Assembly (NCBI GenBank): GCA_030578315.1
Contig: JAUQQL010000014.1
Coordinates: 1-37,459, forward strand
Reading direction: 5' to 3'
DNA: 37,459 nt
Source of the DNA: Thermodesulfobacteriota bacterium
GTDB lineage: Bacteria; Desulfobacterota; Thermodesulfobacteria; Thermodesulfobacteriales; Thermodesulfobacteriaceae
The position numbers were made by a program, and so were the translations under genes. The notes beneath the pieces were generated by a model. That model saw only the letters and a program-made list of their open reading frames with translations. It was not told the DNA's origin and ran no database searches. Numbering within the stretch: position 1 is the first letter of the stretch; the number at the start of each line of letters is the position of its first letter. Below, in pieces: positions 15,886-25,600 of the stretch.

Positions 15886-17502
15886 TTAATCTACAATAAC
15901 AGGTGGTTTTGTTCCAGCAAAGAAAATGTAACTAATTATTAAACCAATCCAAATAATGAAGCCAAAAAGACAAAGGAAATAAACTATAGCTAATTTACCT
16001 ATACCTTCTTCCCAAAGTTTTTTAAAATTAGAAACTATACCAATTGTGAAAAAAGTAAAAAGAAACATTAATTTCCTTAAATTATCAAGTCCGGAAGTTG
16101 CAACTTTGGTTTTGTTTATTATATTTTCTGAATTTTTAAGGCTTTCTTTGATCTGAGTTATTTTTTGTTTATTTTGTTGAATTTGTTGAAGAATTTGAGA
16201 TTTAACATACTCCTCTGGAGTTGCTTCTAACTGTTTTTCCAATTTGGTTATTTCTTTTTCTAAGTTTTTTATTTCATGTTTAGCAAGGTCAAGCCTTGGA
16301 GCGTGAGGAGCTGAGATTATAAGAAAAACTGCAAATCCAATAGCATAAGGTAAAACGAATTTAGGAAATCTTTTCCAAATTTCTTTTCCACTGACTTTTT
16401 CTCCAGGTTTTCTTTCAATATAGGCACACCACACATAAGCTAGAATAAAAGCCCACACACTTATAAAGACATCTATAAAAAGTTTAGTTGTGGCGGCTGT
16501 CATCATAATCCATCCTGGTTCATATTTTATACCTGCTTCAGCTTCTGCTTTTCCTCTAATAAGTGCATCAACAATAGCTCCGGCAGCAAAAGCTGCTCCA
16601 TCTGTTTTAACGGTAAGTCCCATCCAAGCACCAGCTACCATAGGCTCTTTCCAAAGAAAGTGCTGAGCAAGAAAAGGTAAAATGACTAATTCAATTACTG
16701 CAAAAATTACCACTAAAGAAGAAACCATAATAGGAACTACTGGTCTAGCTTTAATAGCTCCTCCAGTAGCAATAGCAGCCGAAACTCCACAAATAGAAAT
16801 TCCTGAAGCCAAAGGAGCTGACCATTCTTTACTAAAGTGGAACCATTTTCGAGCAATATAATAAGTTAAAGCCCAGAAAATAAGATAGGCAACTACAATA
16901 GCACAGAAACCAGAAAAAAAGATAGTAGAAGCTAATCCCAGAGCAGAAGCAGATTTTAAACCTAACACAGCTCCCATTAAACCTATAGCTGTTTTAACAT
17001 AAAATTCAGGTAAAGTGGCATCTTTTATAAGATTTGAAAAACTTTTAAAAAAGTTTCCTAAAATTAAGCCTAAAATTAAAGCAAAGATATAACCTCCTTC
17101 ACCCGTTAATTTTAAAGCCCAAGAGATATTATACTTAGCAGGATCTGTAGCAGCAAAATAAGCATAATGTCCTACAAACCAACAAAAATAACTTAACCAA
17201 AAAATAAAAAAGAATCCCACGCTAAACTTCCAAAAGTTTATTCCTAAAAGAGTTACACCTATCCCAAAAAATAGATTTAAAAATAAATAAGTCAATAAAA
17301 GAGAAAGAATCGGATTTAAATTTTGATAAGCTTTGCCTAAAGGTTTTAAACTGTCTTTTAAGTTTACCCATTCTTCAGTTTTTACAGACCAACCCAAAGG
17401 GTCTATTCCTAAGTAGGCTATTAAAGAAAAAACTATTAAAATAATAGCTAACCAAAAAGCTAACCAATCTTCGTTTAACTTTTCTTTTTTAGCTTTTTCC
17501 AT
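15886..17502 (-). CDS. YeiH-like putative sulfate exporter family membrane protein, long form with coiled-coil insert
   Basis: Polytopic membrane protein of the YeiH/UPF0324 putative sulfate exporter family. Recognisable parts are SNLIKDATLPEFYVKTAIGLMGAVLG, SGISICGVSAAIATGGAIKARP and VAGAWMGLTVKTDGAAFAAGAIV, the helix-rich core of the family. At 538 residues it is far longer than the usual 320-370. The N-terminus adds extra helices. Between two C-terminal helices, about residues 405-455, lies a charged coiled-coil-like segment (KHEIKNLEKEITKLEKQLEA and onward). The start has AGGAGGAGAG upstream. A small membrane protein follows on the same strand. The substrate is not proven for this family; sulfate or sulfite export would be notable in a sulfate reducer. 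Confidence 0.85.
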   Translation of the reverse strand: MEKAKKEKLNEDWLAFWLAIILIVFSLIAYLGIDPLGWSVKTEEWVNLKDSLKPLGKAYQNLNPILSLLLTYLFLNLFFGIGVTLLGINFWKFSVGFFFIFWLSYFCWFVGHYAYFAATDPAKYNISWALKLTGEGGYIFALILGLILGNFFKSFSNLIKDATLPEFYVKTAIGLMGAVLGLKSASALGLASTIFFSGFCAIVVAYLIFWALTYYIARKWFHFSKEWSAPLASGISICGVSAAIATGGAIKARPVVPIMVSSLVVIFAVIELVILPFLAQHFLWKEPMVAGAWMGLTVKTDGAAFAAGAIVDALIRGKAEAEAGIKYEPGWIMMTAATTKLFIDVFISVWAFILAYVWCAYIERKPGEKVSGKEIWKRFPKFVLPYAIGFAVFLIISAPHAPRLDLAKHEIKNLEKEITKLEKQLEATPEEYVKSQILQQIQQNKQKITQIKESLKNSENIINKTKVATSGLDNLRKLMFLFTFFTIGIVSNFKKLWEEGIGKLAIVYFLCLFGFIIWIGLIISYIFFAGTKPPVIVD

Positions 17503-17554
17503 AAACTCTCCTCCTGCGTTTTTAAAACTACTTTGGAGTTGTTATTTAAAATAT

Positions 17555-17583
17555 TATTTAAAACTAACATTAATTTCAGTCAA
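17555..17583 (-). promoter_or_regulatory. Possible promoter for the YeiH-like operon
   Basis: On the minus strand TTGACT (17583-17578) is followed after 17 bases by TAAATA (17560-17555), about 52 bases before the YeiH-like ATG. The -35 is good and the -10 poor. The remaining roughly 120 bases toward the divergent HlyD gene are AT-rich without a clear second promoter. Confidence 0.35.
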
Positions 17584-17702
17584 GATAAACTTAACTAAAC
17601 TCTTATAAAAAATTTTAAGAATTTCGAGCTTGATAATTTTTAACTTGAAGTAGGGAATAACTATATTAAAATTTTTGAAAGATTTAAATTAGATGTTTCA
17701 AG

Positions 17703-18644
17703 ATGAAAGGTATAAAAATATTAATTTTTTTAATATTAATTTTTTTTTTAGGATTAGCAACTTATATATATTTTTTAAAATATAGAAAAATTCATAAGGG
17801 AGTTTTAATTTTTCATGGAAGAGTTGAAGGTCGTGAAGTTTCGATAGCTTCTAAAATTCACGGAAGAGTTCTTAAACTTTATAAAGAAGAAAGCGAGAAA
17901 GTAAAAAAGGGAGAACTTCTTGCTGAACTTTTTCCAGAGGAGTTTGAAGCAAAATATAAAAGTATAAAAGAAGAGGTAGAAGCAGCCTATCAAAATAAGC
18001 TTATGGCAGAAAGTTATCTTATTAAAGCAAAAGCTAATTTAGAACAATCTGAAAGAGATTTAGAAAGATATAAAAAGCTCTTTGAAGAAGGAGTCGTTTC
18101 TAAAAGAGATTTAGAAATGGCTGAACTTAATTACCGTTCAGCCTTAGCAGATTTTAAAACTAACAGTAAATTTGTAGAGTACGCTAAGGCTAAGTATAAG
18201 TCTGCTAAAGAAAGATTAAAAGAAGTGGAAGTAATTTATAAAGAAACTAAGATATATTCCCTCTTAGATGGAGTAATTCTTTCCAAACCTGTTGAAGAGG
18301 GAGAAGTAGTAAATTCAGGACAAACTCTTTATACTATTGTTAATCTTCAAAAACTTTATGTAAAAATTTATATTCCAGAACCTCATCTTGGTAAAGTAAA
18401 ACTTGGGGCTCCTGCAAGAATTTATGTAGATGCTTATAAAGATAAATTTTTTGAAGGAAAGGTTACCAGAATTTATGAACAAGCTGAGTTTACTCCTAAA
18501 AATGTAGAAACGAGAGAAGAAAGAGTAGATCTTGTATTTGGGGCAGAAGTCTCGGTAGAAAATTTAGAAGAACTTTTAAAGCCTGGGATGCCTGCAGATG
18601 TAGTGATAAAAATTGACCCACAAGCAGAATGGATAAGACCCTAG
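17703..18644 (+). CDS. HlyD/EmrA-type membrane fusion protein (YbhG-like)
   Basis: Periplasmic adaptor of an ABC efflux system. It has one N-terminal membrane anchor (about 5-24), a lipoyl-like half (GRVEGREVSIASKIHGRVLKLY), a long alpha-helical hairpin around residues 75-180 and a second lipoyl half (TKIYSLLDGVILSKPVEEGEVV), followed by a beta-barrel domain with LVFGAEVSVEN and GMPADVVI. Length 313 matches YbhG. It overlaps the ATPase gene by 16 bases, so the four genes 17703-22535 form one operon. No outer-membrane factor gene is adjacent, so a TolC-like partner would have to be elsewhere. Confidence 0.88.
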   Translation: MKGIKILIFLILIFFLGLATYIYFLKYRKIHKGVLIFHGRVEGREVSIASKIHGRVLKLYKEESEKVKKGELLAELFPEEFEAKYKSIKEEVEAAYQNKLMAESYLIKAKANLEQSERDLERYKKLFEEGVVSKRDLEMAELNYRSALADFKTNSKFVEYAKAKYKSAKERLKEVEVIYKETKIYSLLDGVILSKPVEEGEVVNSGQTLYTIVNLQKLYVKIYIPEPHLGKVKLGAPARIYVDAYKDKFFEGKVTRIYEQAEFTPKNVETREERVDLVFGAEVSVENLEELLKPGMPADVVIKIDPQAEWIRP

Positions 18645-20332
18645 ATCATCTTGTCATCAAGGTTGAAAACCTTTCTAAATTTTACGGAAATTTTGAGGCA
18701 GTAAAAAATATATCTTTTGAAGTCAAAAAAGGAGAAGTTTTTGGCCTTATAGGTCCAGATGGTGCTGGAAAAACCTCAGTTATTCAAATTCTGGCGGGGG
18801 TAGCCTCTTTAAGTTCAGGAGAGGCTTTTATAAATGGATTAAGAGTAAGCAAAGAAACCGAAAAAATAAAAGAAATTATAGGTTACATGCCTCAAGGCTT
18901 GGGAGTGAATCTTTATGACAATTTAACTGTGGAAGAAAACATAAACTTTTTTAAAGCTTTAAGACTGATTCCTCAACATCTTTTTAAAAAAAATAGAGAA
19001 CTTCTTTTAGAAATAACTAAACTTAGCCCATTTTTAAAAAGACCTGTTAAAACACTTTCCGGAGGAATGAGACAAAAACTTGCTTTAGTTTGTACTCTTT
19101 TACATCTTCCAGATATTCTTCTTCTTGATGAACCTACAACTGGGGTTGACCCTATTTCAAGGCAAGATTTCTGGAAAATAATTTATAACTTGGTAAAGGA
19201 AAGAGAAATAACAGTTTTGCTTACCACTTCTTATATGGATGAAGCAGAAAGGTGTCATAAAATAGCTTTGATGCATGAAGGAAAAATACTTTTAGAAGAT
19301 TATCCTGAAAAAGTTTCTAACTTAGAAGAAGTTTTCATTGAAAGGATAGGTGGTAAAAGGTGGGAAGAAAAAAGGTTAAAAACTCCACTTTTTGGAGGGG
19401 TAGAAGAGTCTTTGGTAATTTGCAAAGAGGTAAGTAAATTTTTTGGAAACTTTATAGCGGTAGATAAAGTTAATTTAGAAGTTAAAAAAGGAGAAATTCT
19501 GGGGCTGCTTGGCCCAAATGGAGCTGGAAAAACCACTTTAATAAAGATGATGTGTGGACTTCTTGAGCCTTCAGAGGGTAAAATCTACGTTTATCGCTAC
19601 GAAGTTCATCGGGAAAGGGCTAAAATTTGGGAAATTATCGGTTACATGTCTCAAAAATTTTCACTTTATAGAGATTTGACGGTTGCTGAAAATATAAAAC
19701 TTTATGCAGGTCTTTACAAAGTAAAAAACTTTAATCCGAAGGAGCTTATAGAACTTCTTGAACTTGAAGAGTTTGAAAACCGTTGGGTTAAGGACCTTCC
19801 TTTTGGAATAAGACAGCGGGTAGCTCTAGCTTGCGCACTTTTACATAATCCTAAAGTGGTTTTTTTAGATGAACCTACTTCAGGGGTTGATCCTGTTGCC
19901 AGAAAAATTTTCTGGGAAATTATTTACGAAATTTCTCGAAAGAAAGGAATTACCGTTATTGTTTCTACCCACTATATGGATGAAGCTGAAAACTGCGACC
20001 GAATCGCTTTTATGAATAGAGGAAAAATTATTGCTCTTGGAACTCCTGAAGAAATTAAGAAGAATTCTGAAAAAATTTCTGGATTCCTTATAGAAATAAA
20101 AACTTCTGAGTATAAAAAAGCTTTTGACCTTCTTTTACCAAATTTTACTGAAATTTCTGTTTATGGAAAAAGAATTTTTGTAAGGACTTTCAATCTAAAA
20201 GATACTGAAAATCAAATTAAAACCCTTTTTGATACTTATAAGTTACCTTTAGAGGAAGTAAGAAACATTCCAGTACCTTTACAAGAGGCTTTTGTAGATT
20301 TCATTAAAAGAAGTGAAAAAGATGTTTTTTGA
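18629..20332 (+). CDS. Double-domain ABC transporter ATPase (YbhF-like)
   Basis: Two ATP-binding domains are fused in one 567-residue chain, as in YbhF. Domain 1 has Walker A GPDGAGKT (42-49), signature LSGGM and Walker B LLLLDEPTTGVDP, but the H-loop reads TTSYMDEA with Ser in place of His. Domain 2 has Walker A GPNGAGKT (295-302), a degenerate signature LPFGI and an intact H-loop STHYMDEA. In the head-to-tail dimer this gives one consensus site (domain 2 Walker plus domain 1 signature) and one degenerate site. It energises the two permeases downstream. Its stop overlaps the first permease gene by 20 bases. Confidence 0.92.
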   Translation: MDKTLDHLVIKVENLSKFYGNFEAVKNISFEVKKGEVFGLIGPDGAGKTSVIQILAGVASLSSGEAFINGLRVSKETEKIKEIIGYMPQGLGVNLYDNLTVEENINFFKALRLIPQHLFKKNRELLLEITKLSPFLKRPVKTLSGGMRQKLALVCTLLHLPDILLLDEPTTGVDPISRQDFWKIIYNLVKEREITVLLTTSYMDEAERCHKIALMHEGKILLEDYPEKVSNLEEVFIERIGGKRWEEKRLKTPLFGGVEESLVICKEVSKFFGNFIAVDKVNLEVKKGEILGLLGPNGAGKTTLIKMMCGLLEPSEGKIYVYRYEVHRERAKIWEIIGYMSQKFSLYRDLTVAENIKLYAGLYKVKNFNPKELIELLELEEFENRWVKDLPFGIRQRVALACALLHNPKVVFLDEPTSGVDPVARKIFWEIIYEISRKKGITVIVSTHYMDEAENCDRIAFMNRGKIIALGTPEEIKKNSEKISGFLIEIKTSEYKKAFDLLLPNFTEISVYGKRIFVRTFNLKDTENQIKTLFDTYKLPLEEVRNIPVPLQEAFVDFIKRSEKDVF

Positions 20333-21425
20333 GAGATTCATAGGAATTGTTCAAAAGGAATTTACTGAACTTTTAAGAGATAAGCTTTATCTTACTTTTA
20401 TTTTTGTAGTTCCGACAATGGTTATGATTCTTCTCGGGTATGGACTTAACTTAGATGTTAAAAATATTCCTCTTGCTTTTTTAGATTATGACCGAAGTAA
20501 ACTTAGTAGGGAATATATAGATGCGTTTATAAACTCAGAATATTTTAAGTTTTATCGCTTAGTTGAAAACTATGAGGAGGCAGAAAAACTTGTGAGATTA
20601 GGGAAAATTAGAGCATTAATTGTTATTCCAGAAGATTTTTCGCAAAAACTTTACAAGGGCCAAAAAACAGAAGTTCAAATCCTAATTGACGGAACCTATC
20701 CAAGTAGAGCCGAGGTAATAAAAGGATATTTAGAAACAATAAATACTCTTTTTAATCAAAAGTTTGCAGCTTTGAAGCCGCCTATCGAAGTTGAGCTTAG
20801 AGCTTGGTACAATCCCGGGCTTGAAAGTAAGAACTTTATCATGCCAGGAATGCTTGTTACTACTCTTTGCTTTTATCCTGTTCTTCTTGGATGTCTCGTA
20901 ATTGTAAGAGAAAAAGAGCTGGGAAGTATTTTTAATTTTTACTCTTCCCCTGTAAAATCTTGGGAAATCGTTTTTGCTAAAGCTTTTCCTTACATTACGG
21001 TTTCTTTTTTTACCTATTTAATTCTCTTTTTTATTACGGTAGTAATTTTTAAAACCAAGTTTACAGGAAATTTTTTAGTTTTATCTTTAGCAAGTTTTTT
21101 TTACATTTCTTGTACAGTTGGGCTTGGCATTTTAATTTCTACTTTTACTAAAACTCAAATTACTGCTATGCTTATAGCTTTTATAACTACGGTTATTCCT
21201 TCTTATATTTATTCTGGATTTCTTTATCCGGTAAGTAGTATGGAAATAAGTGGACAAATTATAAGTAAATTTATTCCAGCAACTTACTTTTTGGGAGTAG
21301 TAAGAGGTATTTATTTAAAAGAAGCTAGTTTAAGCTTTTATGGTAAAGACCTTTTAAGTCTTGTAATTTATACTTTAACAGTCTACTTTCTTTCCATTTT
21401 AAAACTTGTAAAAAGGATTTCTTAA
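20313..21425 (+). CDS. ABC-2 type permease (YbhS-like)
   Basis: Membrane subunit with the ABC-2 export layout: one helix near residues 24-44 after an amphipathic start (GIVQKEFTELLRDKLYL), a large periplasmic domain with DYDRSKLSREYIDAF, then about five C-terminal helices starting near residue 175, with the REKELGSIFNFYSSPVKSWEI motif between them. The 370-residue length fits YbhS. The track start is GTG at 20313; an ATG three codons later (20322) is an equal alternative and neither has a clear SD. The start lies within the ATPase gene, indicating translational coupling. Confidence 0.88.
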   Translation: MKKMFFERFIGIVQKEFTELLRDKLYLTFIFVVPTMVMILLGYGLNLDVKNIPLAFLDYDRSKLSREYIDAFINSEYFKFYRLVENYEEAEKLVRLGKIRALIVIPEDFSQKLYKGQKTEVQILIDGTYPSRAEVIKGYLETINTLFNQKFAALKPPIEVELRAWYNPGLESKNFIMPGMLVTTLCFYPVLLGCLVIVREKELGSIFNFYSSPVKSWEIVFAKAFPYITVSFFTYLILFFITVVIFKTKFTGNFLVLSLASFFYISCTVGLGILISTFTKTQITAMLIAFITTVIPSYIYSGFLYPVSSMEISGQIISKFIPATYFLGVVRGIYLKEASLSFYGKDLLSLVIYTLTVYFLSILKLVKRIS

Positions 21426-21428
21426 GCT

Positions 21429-22535
21429 TTGAAATTTTTAGCTTTGCTTAAAAAAGAATGTTTACAACTTTTAAGAGATAAGGTTTTAGTAGTAGTTTTG
21501 TTTTATGCTTTTACGGTAGTAGTCTATACCGGAGGCAAAGGCGTTTCACTAGAAGTTAGAAATTTTCCTACCATAATTCAAGACCAGAGTAAATCTCCTA
21601 AAAGTAGAGAGCTTATAAGTAGATTCAGAAGCCCTTACTTTAAAATTATGGGCTATGTTGAAAGTGAAAAAGAGATTGAAAGATGGTTTCAAGAGGGAAA
21701 GGCTTATATGGTGATAGTTATACCACCTGACTTTGAAAGAAAAATAGGAGAGGGTAGGGCAAAAATTCAAGTAATTATAGATGGAACTATCTCACTTACA
21801 GCCACTATGGCAATTTCTTATGTAGCTAAAATTACCAATGAATATACAGTAGAGTGTTTACCTTACCTAAACTTAAAGGAAAAGCCTTTTGTTGAAGACC
21901 GGGTGAGAATTCTTTTTAATCCTAATAACTTAAGTTCCTGGTTTATGAGTCTCTTAGAGCTTTTTAACATGATAACCATGATATCTATTCTTATAACTTC
22001 AGCTGCTTTAATAAGAGAAAAGGAATACGGTACAATTGAACAACTTCTTGTAACTCCGGTTAAAAGTTGGGAAATTTTTCTTGCTAAGATTATTCCTACT
22101 TTGGTAGTTATAAGTTCTCTTTCACTTTTTAGCCTTTTTTTAATGGTAAAAGGAGTTTTTAAAGTGCCTATTCGTGGAAATGTCATGCTTTTTTTCTTAG
22201 TTACAGCTCTTTATGTTTTTACAGTAGCTTCAGTGGGAATTACCATAGCTACCCTAGTTCAGACTCTTTCTCAGGCTATGATGGTTATAATGGTAATTTT
22301 AGTTCCGATGCTTATGATTTCAGGTGCCTGGAGTCCACCCGAGGCTATGCACCCTTTGATAAAATATTTAAGCTTACTTTCTCCCATGAGATATTATCTA
22401 AATTTTGGTTACGGAGTTTTGCTTAAAGGAAACGGAATTGAATATGTATGGAAGGATATACTGGGTATTGCAGTGCTTGGTTTTTCACTTTTTGTTCTTT
22501 CAGCTCTCAGATTTAAAAAGAGTTTTGGAAAGTAA
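21429..22535 (+). CDS. ABC-2 type permease (YbhR-like)
   Basis: Second permease of the efflux operon, 368 residues, with the same layout as its neighbour: start LLKKECLQLLRDKVLVVV, periplasmic domain with IIQDQSKSPKSRELI, and C-terminal helices with the ABC-2 signature REKEYGTIEQLLVTPVKSWEIFLAK near residues 197-221. It starts with TTG three bases after the previous stop. There is no other start in the right place, and the predicted N-terminus aligns with the other permease, which supports TTG. The two permeases would form a heterodimer. Multidrug or lipid export is the usual assignment for YbhGFSR-like systems; the substrate here is unknown. Confidence 0.88.
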   Translation: MKFLALLKKECLQLLRDKVLVVVLFYAFTVVVYTGGKGVSLEVRNFPTIIQDQSKSPKSRELISRFRSPYFKIMGYVESEKEIERWFQEGKAYMVIVIPPDFERKIGEGRAKIQVIIDGTISLTATMAISYVAKITNEYTVECLPYLNLKEKPFVEDRVRILFNPNNLSSWFMSLLELFNMITMISILITSAALIREKEYGTIEQLLVTPVKSWEIFLAKIIPTLVVISSLSLFSLFLMVKGVFKVPIRGNVMLFFLVTALYVFTVASVGITIATLVQTLSQAMMVIMVILVPMLMISGAWSPPEAMHPLIKYLSLLSPMRYYLNFGYGVLLKGNGIEYVWKDILGIAVLGFSLFVLSALRFKKSFGK

Positions 22536-22611
22536 AAGATTTTTCTTGTAATATTGTTTTTTAAAAAAACTATGTTATTTGTTAAATAAGTAATTCAAAA
22601 ATATAAAAATC

Positions 22612-25600
22612 ATGAAAGTTATTTTCATAATACTTAAGTCAAAAAGTTTTTTCCAATATCTTAAAAAATTTTTATTGATTTTTGTAATATTTTTAATTTC
22701 CTTTCTAAGTAAAGAAGCTACTATTGGAACAAGTGGGATGAGTGACTATTGTTATGCTCCTCCAATGGTCGGAACAGCATTACCCCCTAATGTTTTACTG
22801 ATAATAGATGTTAGTGGTTCCATGGGATGGTGTGCTTATAATCCTAAAAATAATAAAGAAGAGTGTTGTAATAACAGCGTGGGGTGTGGGTGGAATTACA
22901 GAGGAAATGAGGAAGGATATTTTGAGCCTGATAAAATTTATGAATATCGTACAATTACTGTAGGTTCAAGTAGAGATGTAGGAGCATGGATAAAATCAAA
23001 TAGTACTAGTAGTACAACTTGTCCTGCATATCCTGGAGGAATCAACACTAATAACCGATATAAAGGTAGTTGTCTTAATTTTCACTATATGAGAAGAATA
23101 GACCTTGTGAGATGGGCTTTAACTGGAGGAACTTTAGATAGTTGTAATACAGGAGTAAATGTAAATAATCCTCAGTTTAATAGATGTAATCCTATGGCTT
23201 TTGGAAGACCTGGAGACCAGACCTCTTGTAATGCCACGGGTTGTTTACTTAAAACTTATAAAAATGTAAGAGTTTTTGCCTCTTGGGATAGAATTAATGG
23301 CACTCAAGGAGGATTACTTTTTCAATTTAAAAGTTTGAGTCCCCAACCTCGTATCGGGCTTATGGAATATTCTGACAGAAGTAATAGGCCTTCAGATTTT
23401 ATTAGACAAAGCCTGGTTTATATTGGAGACTTTGTTGCTTCTGCTAATTATGATGCTGTCAATCCTTATAAAAATGTAATTACTTCTATTAATGCTGAAG
23501 ATCCTTACGGAGGTACTCCTACAGGTCCTGTCTTGTGGGATGCTTACAATTATTTTGCTCAGAGGACCCCTCAATATGGAGGATTTCAGCCACAAACAGG
23601 ACAAGGAGATCAATGGAAAAATTATATGTATCAGTGTGAAGATGCTAATAATGATGGTAATTGTCAAGGAAATGAATTTAAATTCGTATATTGTGCTAAA
23701 AATTTTATAATTCTTTTAACTGATGGACAATGGAATACAGGATATAATGCAGCTACAGTATGCACTATAGATCATGGATTTGAAGATCGTTCAGCAGATC
23801 CTGTAGTTCCAGCTTATTGGCTACACAAAAGGGGTTTTAACAACACAGCTGCTAATAATACCTATTCTTATGTAGAAGCTATTTATGGAATAGGTCTTTG
23901 GTTAGGAGGAACAGGAGAGAGGTCTTTAAAAAATGTAGCCATGTACGGAAGTTTTGATAGGTACAAAAGTTGGCCAGGAAATTTAACTGGATATCCTCAA
24001 GCAGTTTGTGGTCCTGTAGACGATTGTTGTACTGGAGTGAATTGTGGAAAAGGTTCTTCTTGTGCTAATCTTCCTCCTTCCTCTCCAGATTGGGACAAAG
24101 ATGGGGACGATATTCCAGATACTTTTTTTTCAGCTTCAGACGCTAAAGAAATTAAAGATTCTATAATGTCTGCTATTCTTGACATTCTCCGCAGGGCTTC
24201 TTCGGGGGCTACTGTAGCAACGCTTTCTCAAAGGGTAGGAAGTGGTGCTATTTTAATTCAACCTTATTTCTTTCCAAGATTTCAATCTACTACAGGGGAA
24301 ATCTCCTGGATAGGGTCCATTAAAAGTTTTTGGACGGATTTTAAAGCAAGAATAAGAGAAGATTTAAATACTAATAAAATTTTAGACGTCTTAATAGATA
24401 AATGGATTCTTTTTGGAACTTCTAATCAGACTTCTGAGGGTACTAAAATTTATAGAATTCTTGATGAAAATACCTGTAGCTATGAAGTTTTAGATATTTT
24501 TGATGTTAAACCGCTTTTTGATGCTGGTTGTTTACTTGCTAATAGAAATTATTCTGATAGAACAGTTTATGTGAATTTGAATGGAACTTTAAAAAACTTA
24601 ACTGACTACAATATAGTAAGTGATTTAACTAACATTTGGAATATAAGTGTTAAAGAAATTTTAGGTCCAAATGTTAGTATAAATAATGCAACTACTGTTT
24701 GTATAATAAATTATTTAATGGGTAGTAACTCTACTAATTGTCCAAATGGTAATAGTACTTTTATTAATAGACTAAGAGACATCAATTTATCATCTATATG
24801 TTCTATTAACAGTGTAAAAACTTGGAAACTAGGAGATATTGTGTATTCAACCCCAACTATAATTTCTAATCGTCCGCTTAATACTTATCATCTTAAATAT
24901 GGAGATATAAGTTATCTTCAATATATAAGAAGTGATGAGTATAAAAAAAGAAATGCTTATGTTTTAGTAGGAGCTAATGATGGTATGTTACATGCTTTTA
25001 GAATAGGATGGTTAGAATATCCATATAATCCTCCTACTCAGCCTTTAAGATTAATAGATAGCTTAACTAATCCTACTACAAACTTTATAGGTAAAGAAGA
25101 ATGGGCTTTTATTCCTTTTAATGCGCTTCCTTATCTTGTAGTGTATGGAATGAATGATTATTGTCATATATTTACTGCAGATTATAAAGTGTCAGTATTT
25201 GACGCCAAAATAAATGAAGAATGGAAAACTTTACTTTTAGGAGTAATGGGATTTGGAGCAAAAGCTTTGGGGAATTTTAGTTCTTCTATTTATCTTTTGG
25301 ATTTAACACCTTGGTTAAATGGAACAGATACTAAACCTAGTGTTTTGTGGGAAAGAACTTTGCCTGATAAAACTTTAACTCTTTCTTATTTTCATGTAAT
25401 TAAAATTCAGGATAAGTGGTATGTGGTTATAGGAAGTGGACCCGAGTATATTAAAGGAGCTGGAGAGGGTATAGAAGTAAAATATCCTTCTCAGGCACCC
25501 AAGCTATTTTTCTTTGATCTTGCTAACGGAACTCTAGTCAAAAGTTTAGAAATTCCTGGAGTAAACAATCAAGCTGTAGGAGCTATTCGTCCTGTAGATT

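Noticed and set aside
17630-17667. TTGATA...TATATT as promoter for the HlyD gene
   Set aside because: The spacing (26 bases, or 11 from TTGAAG) is far outside the usual 16-18.
23492-23710. 72-residue + frame and 91-residue minus frame inside pilY1
   Set aside because: Overlap a conserved PilY1 domain; no SD and no recognisable motif.
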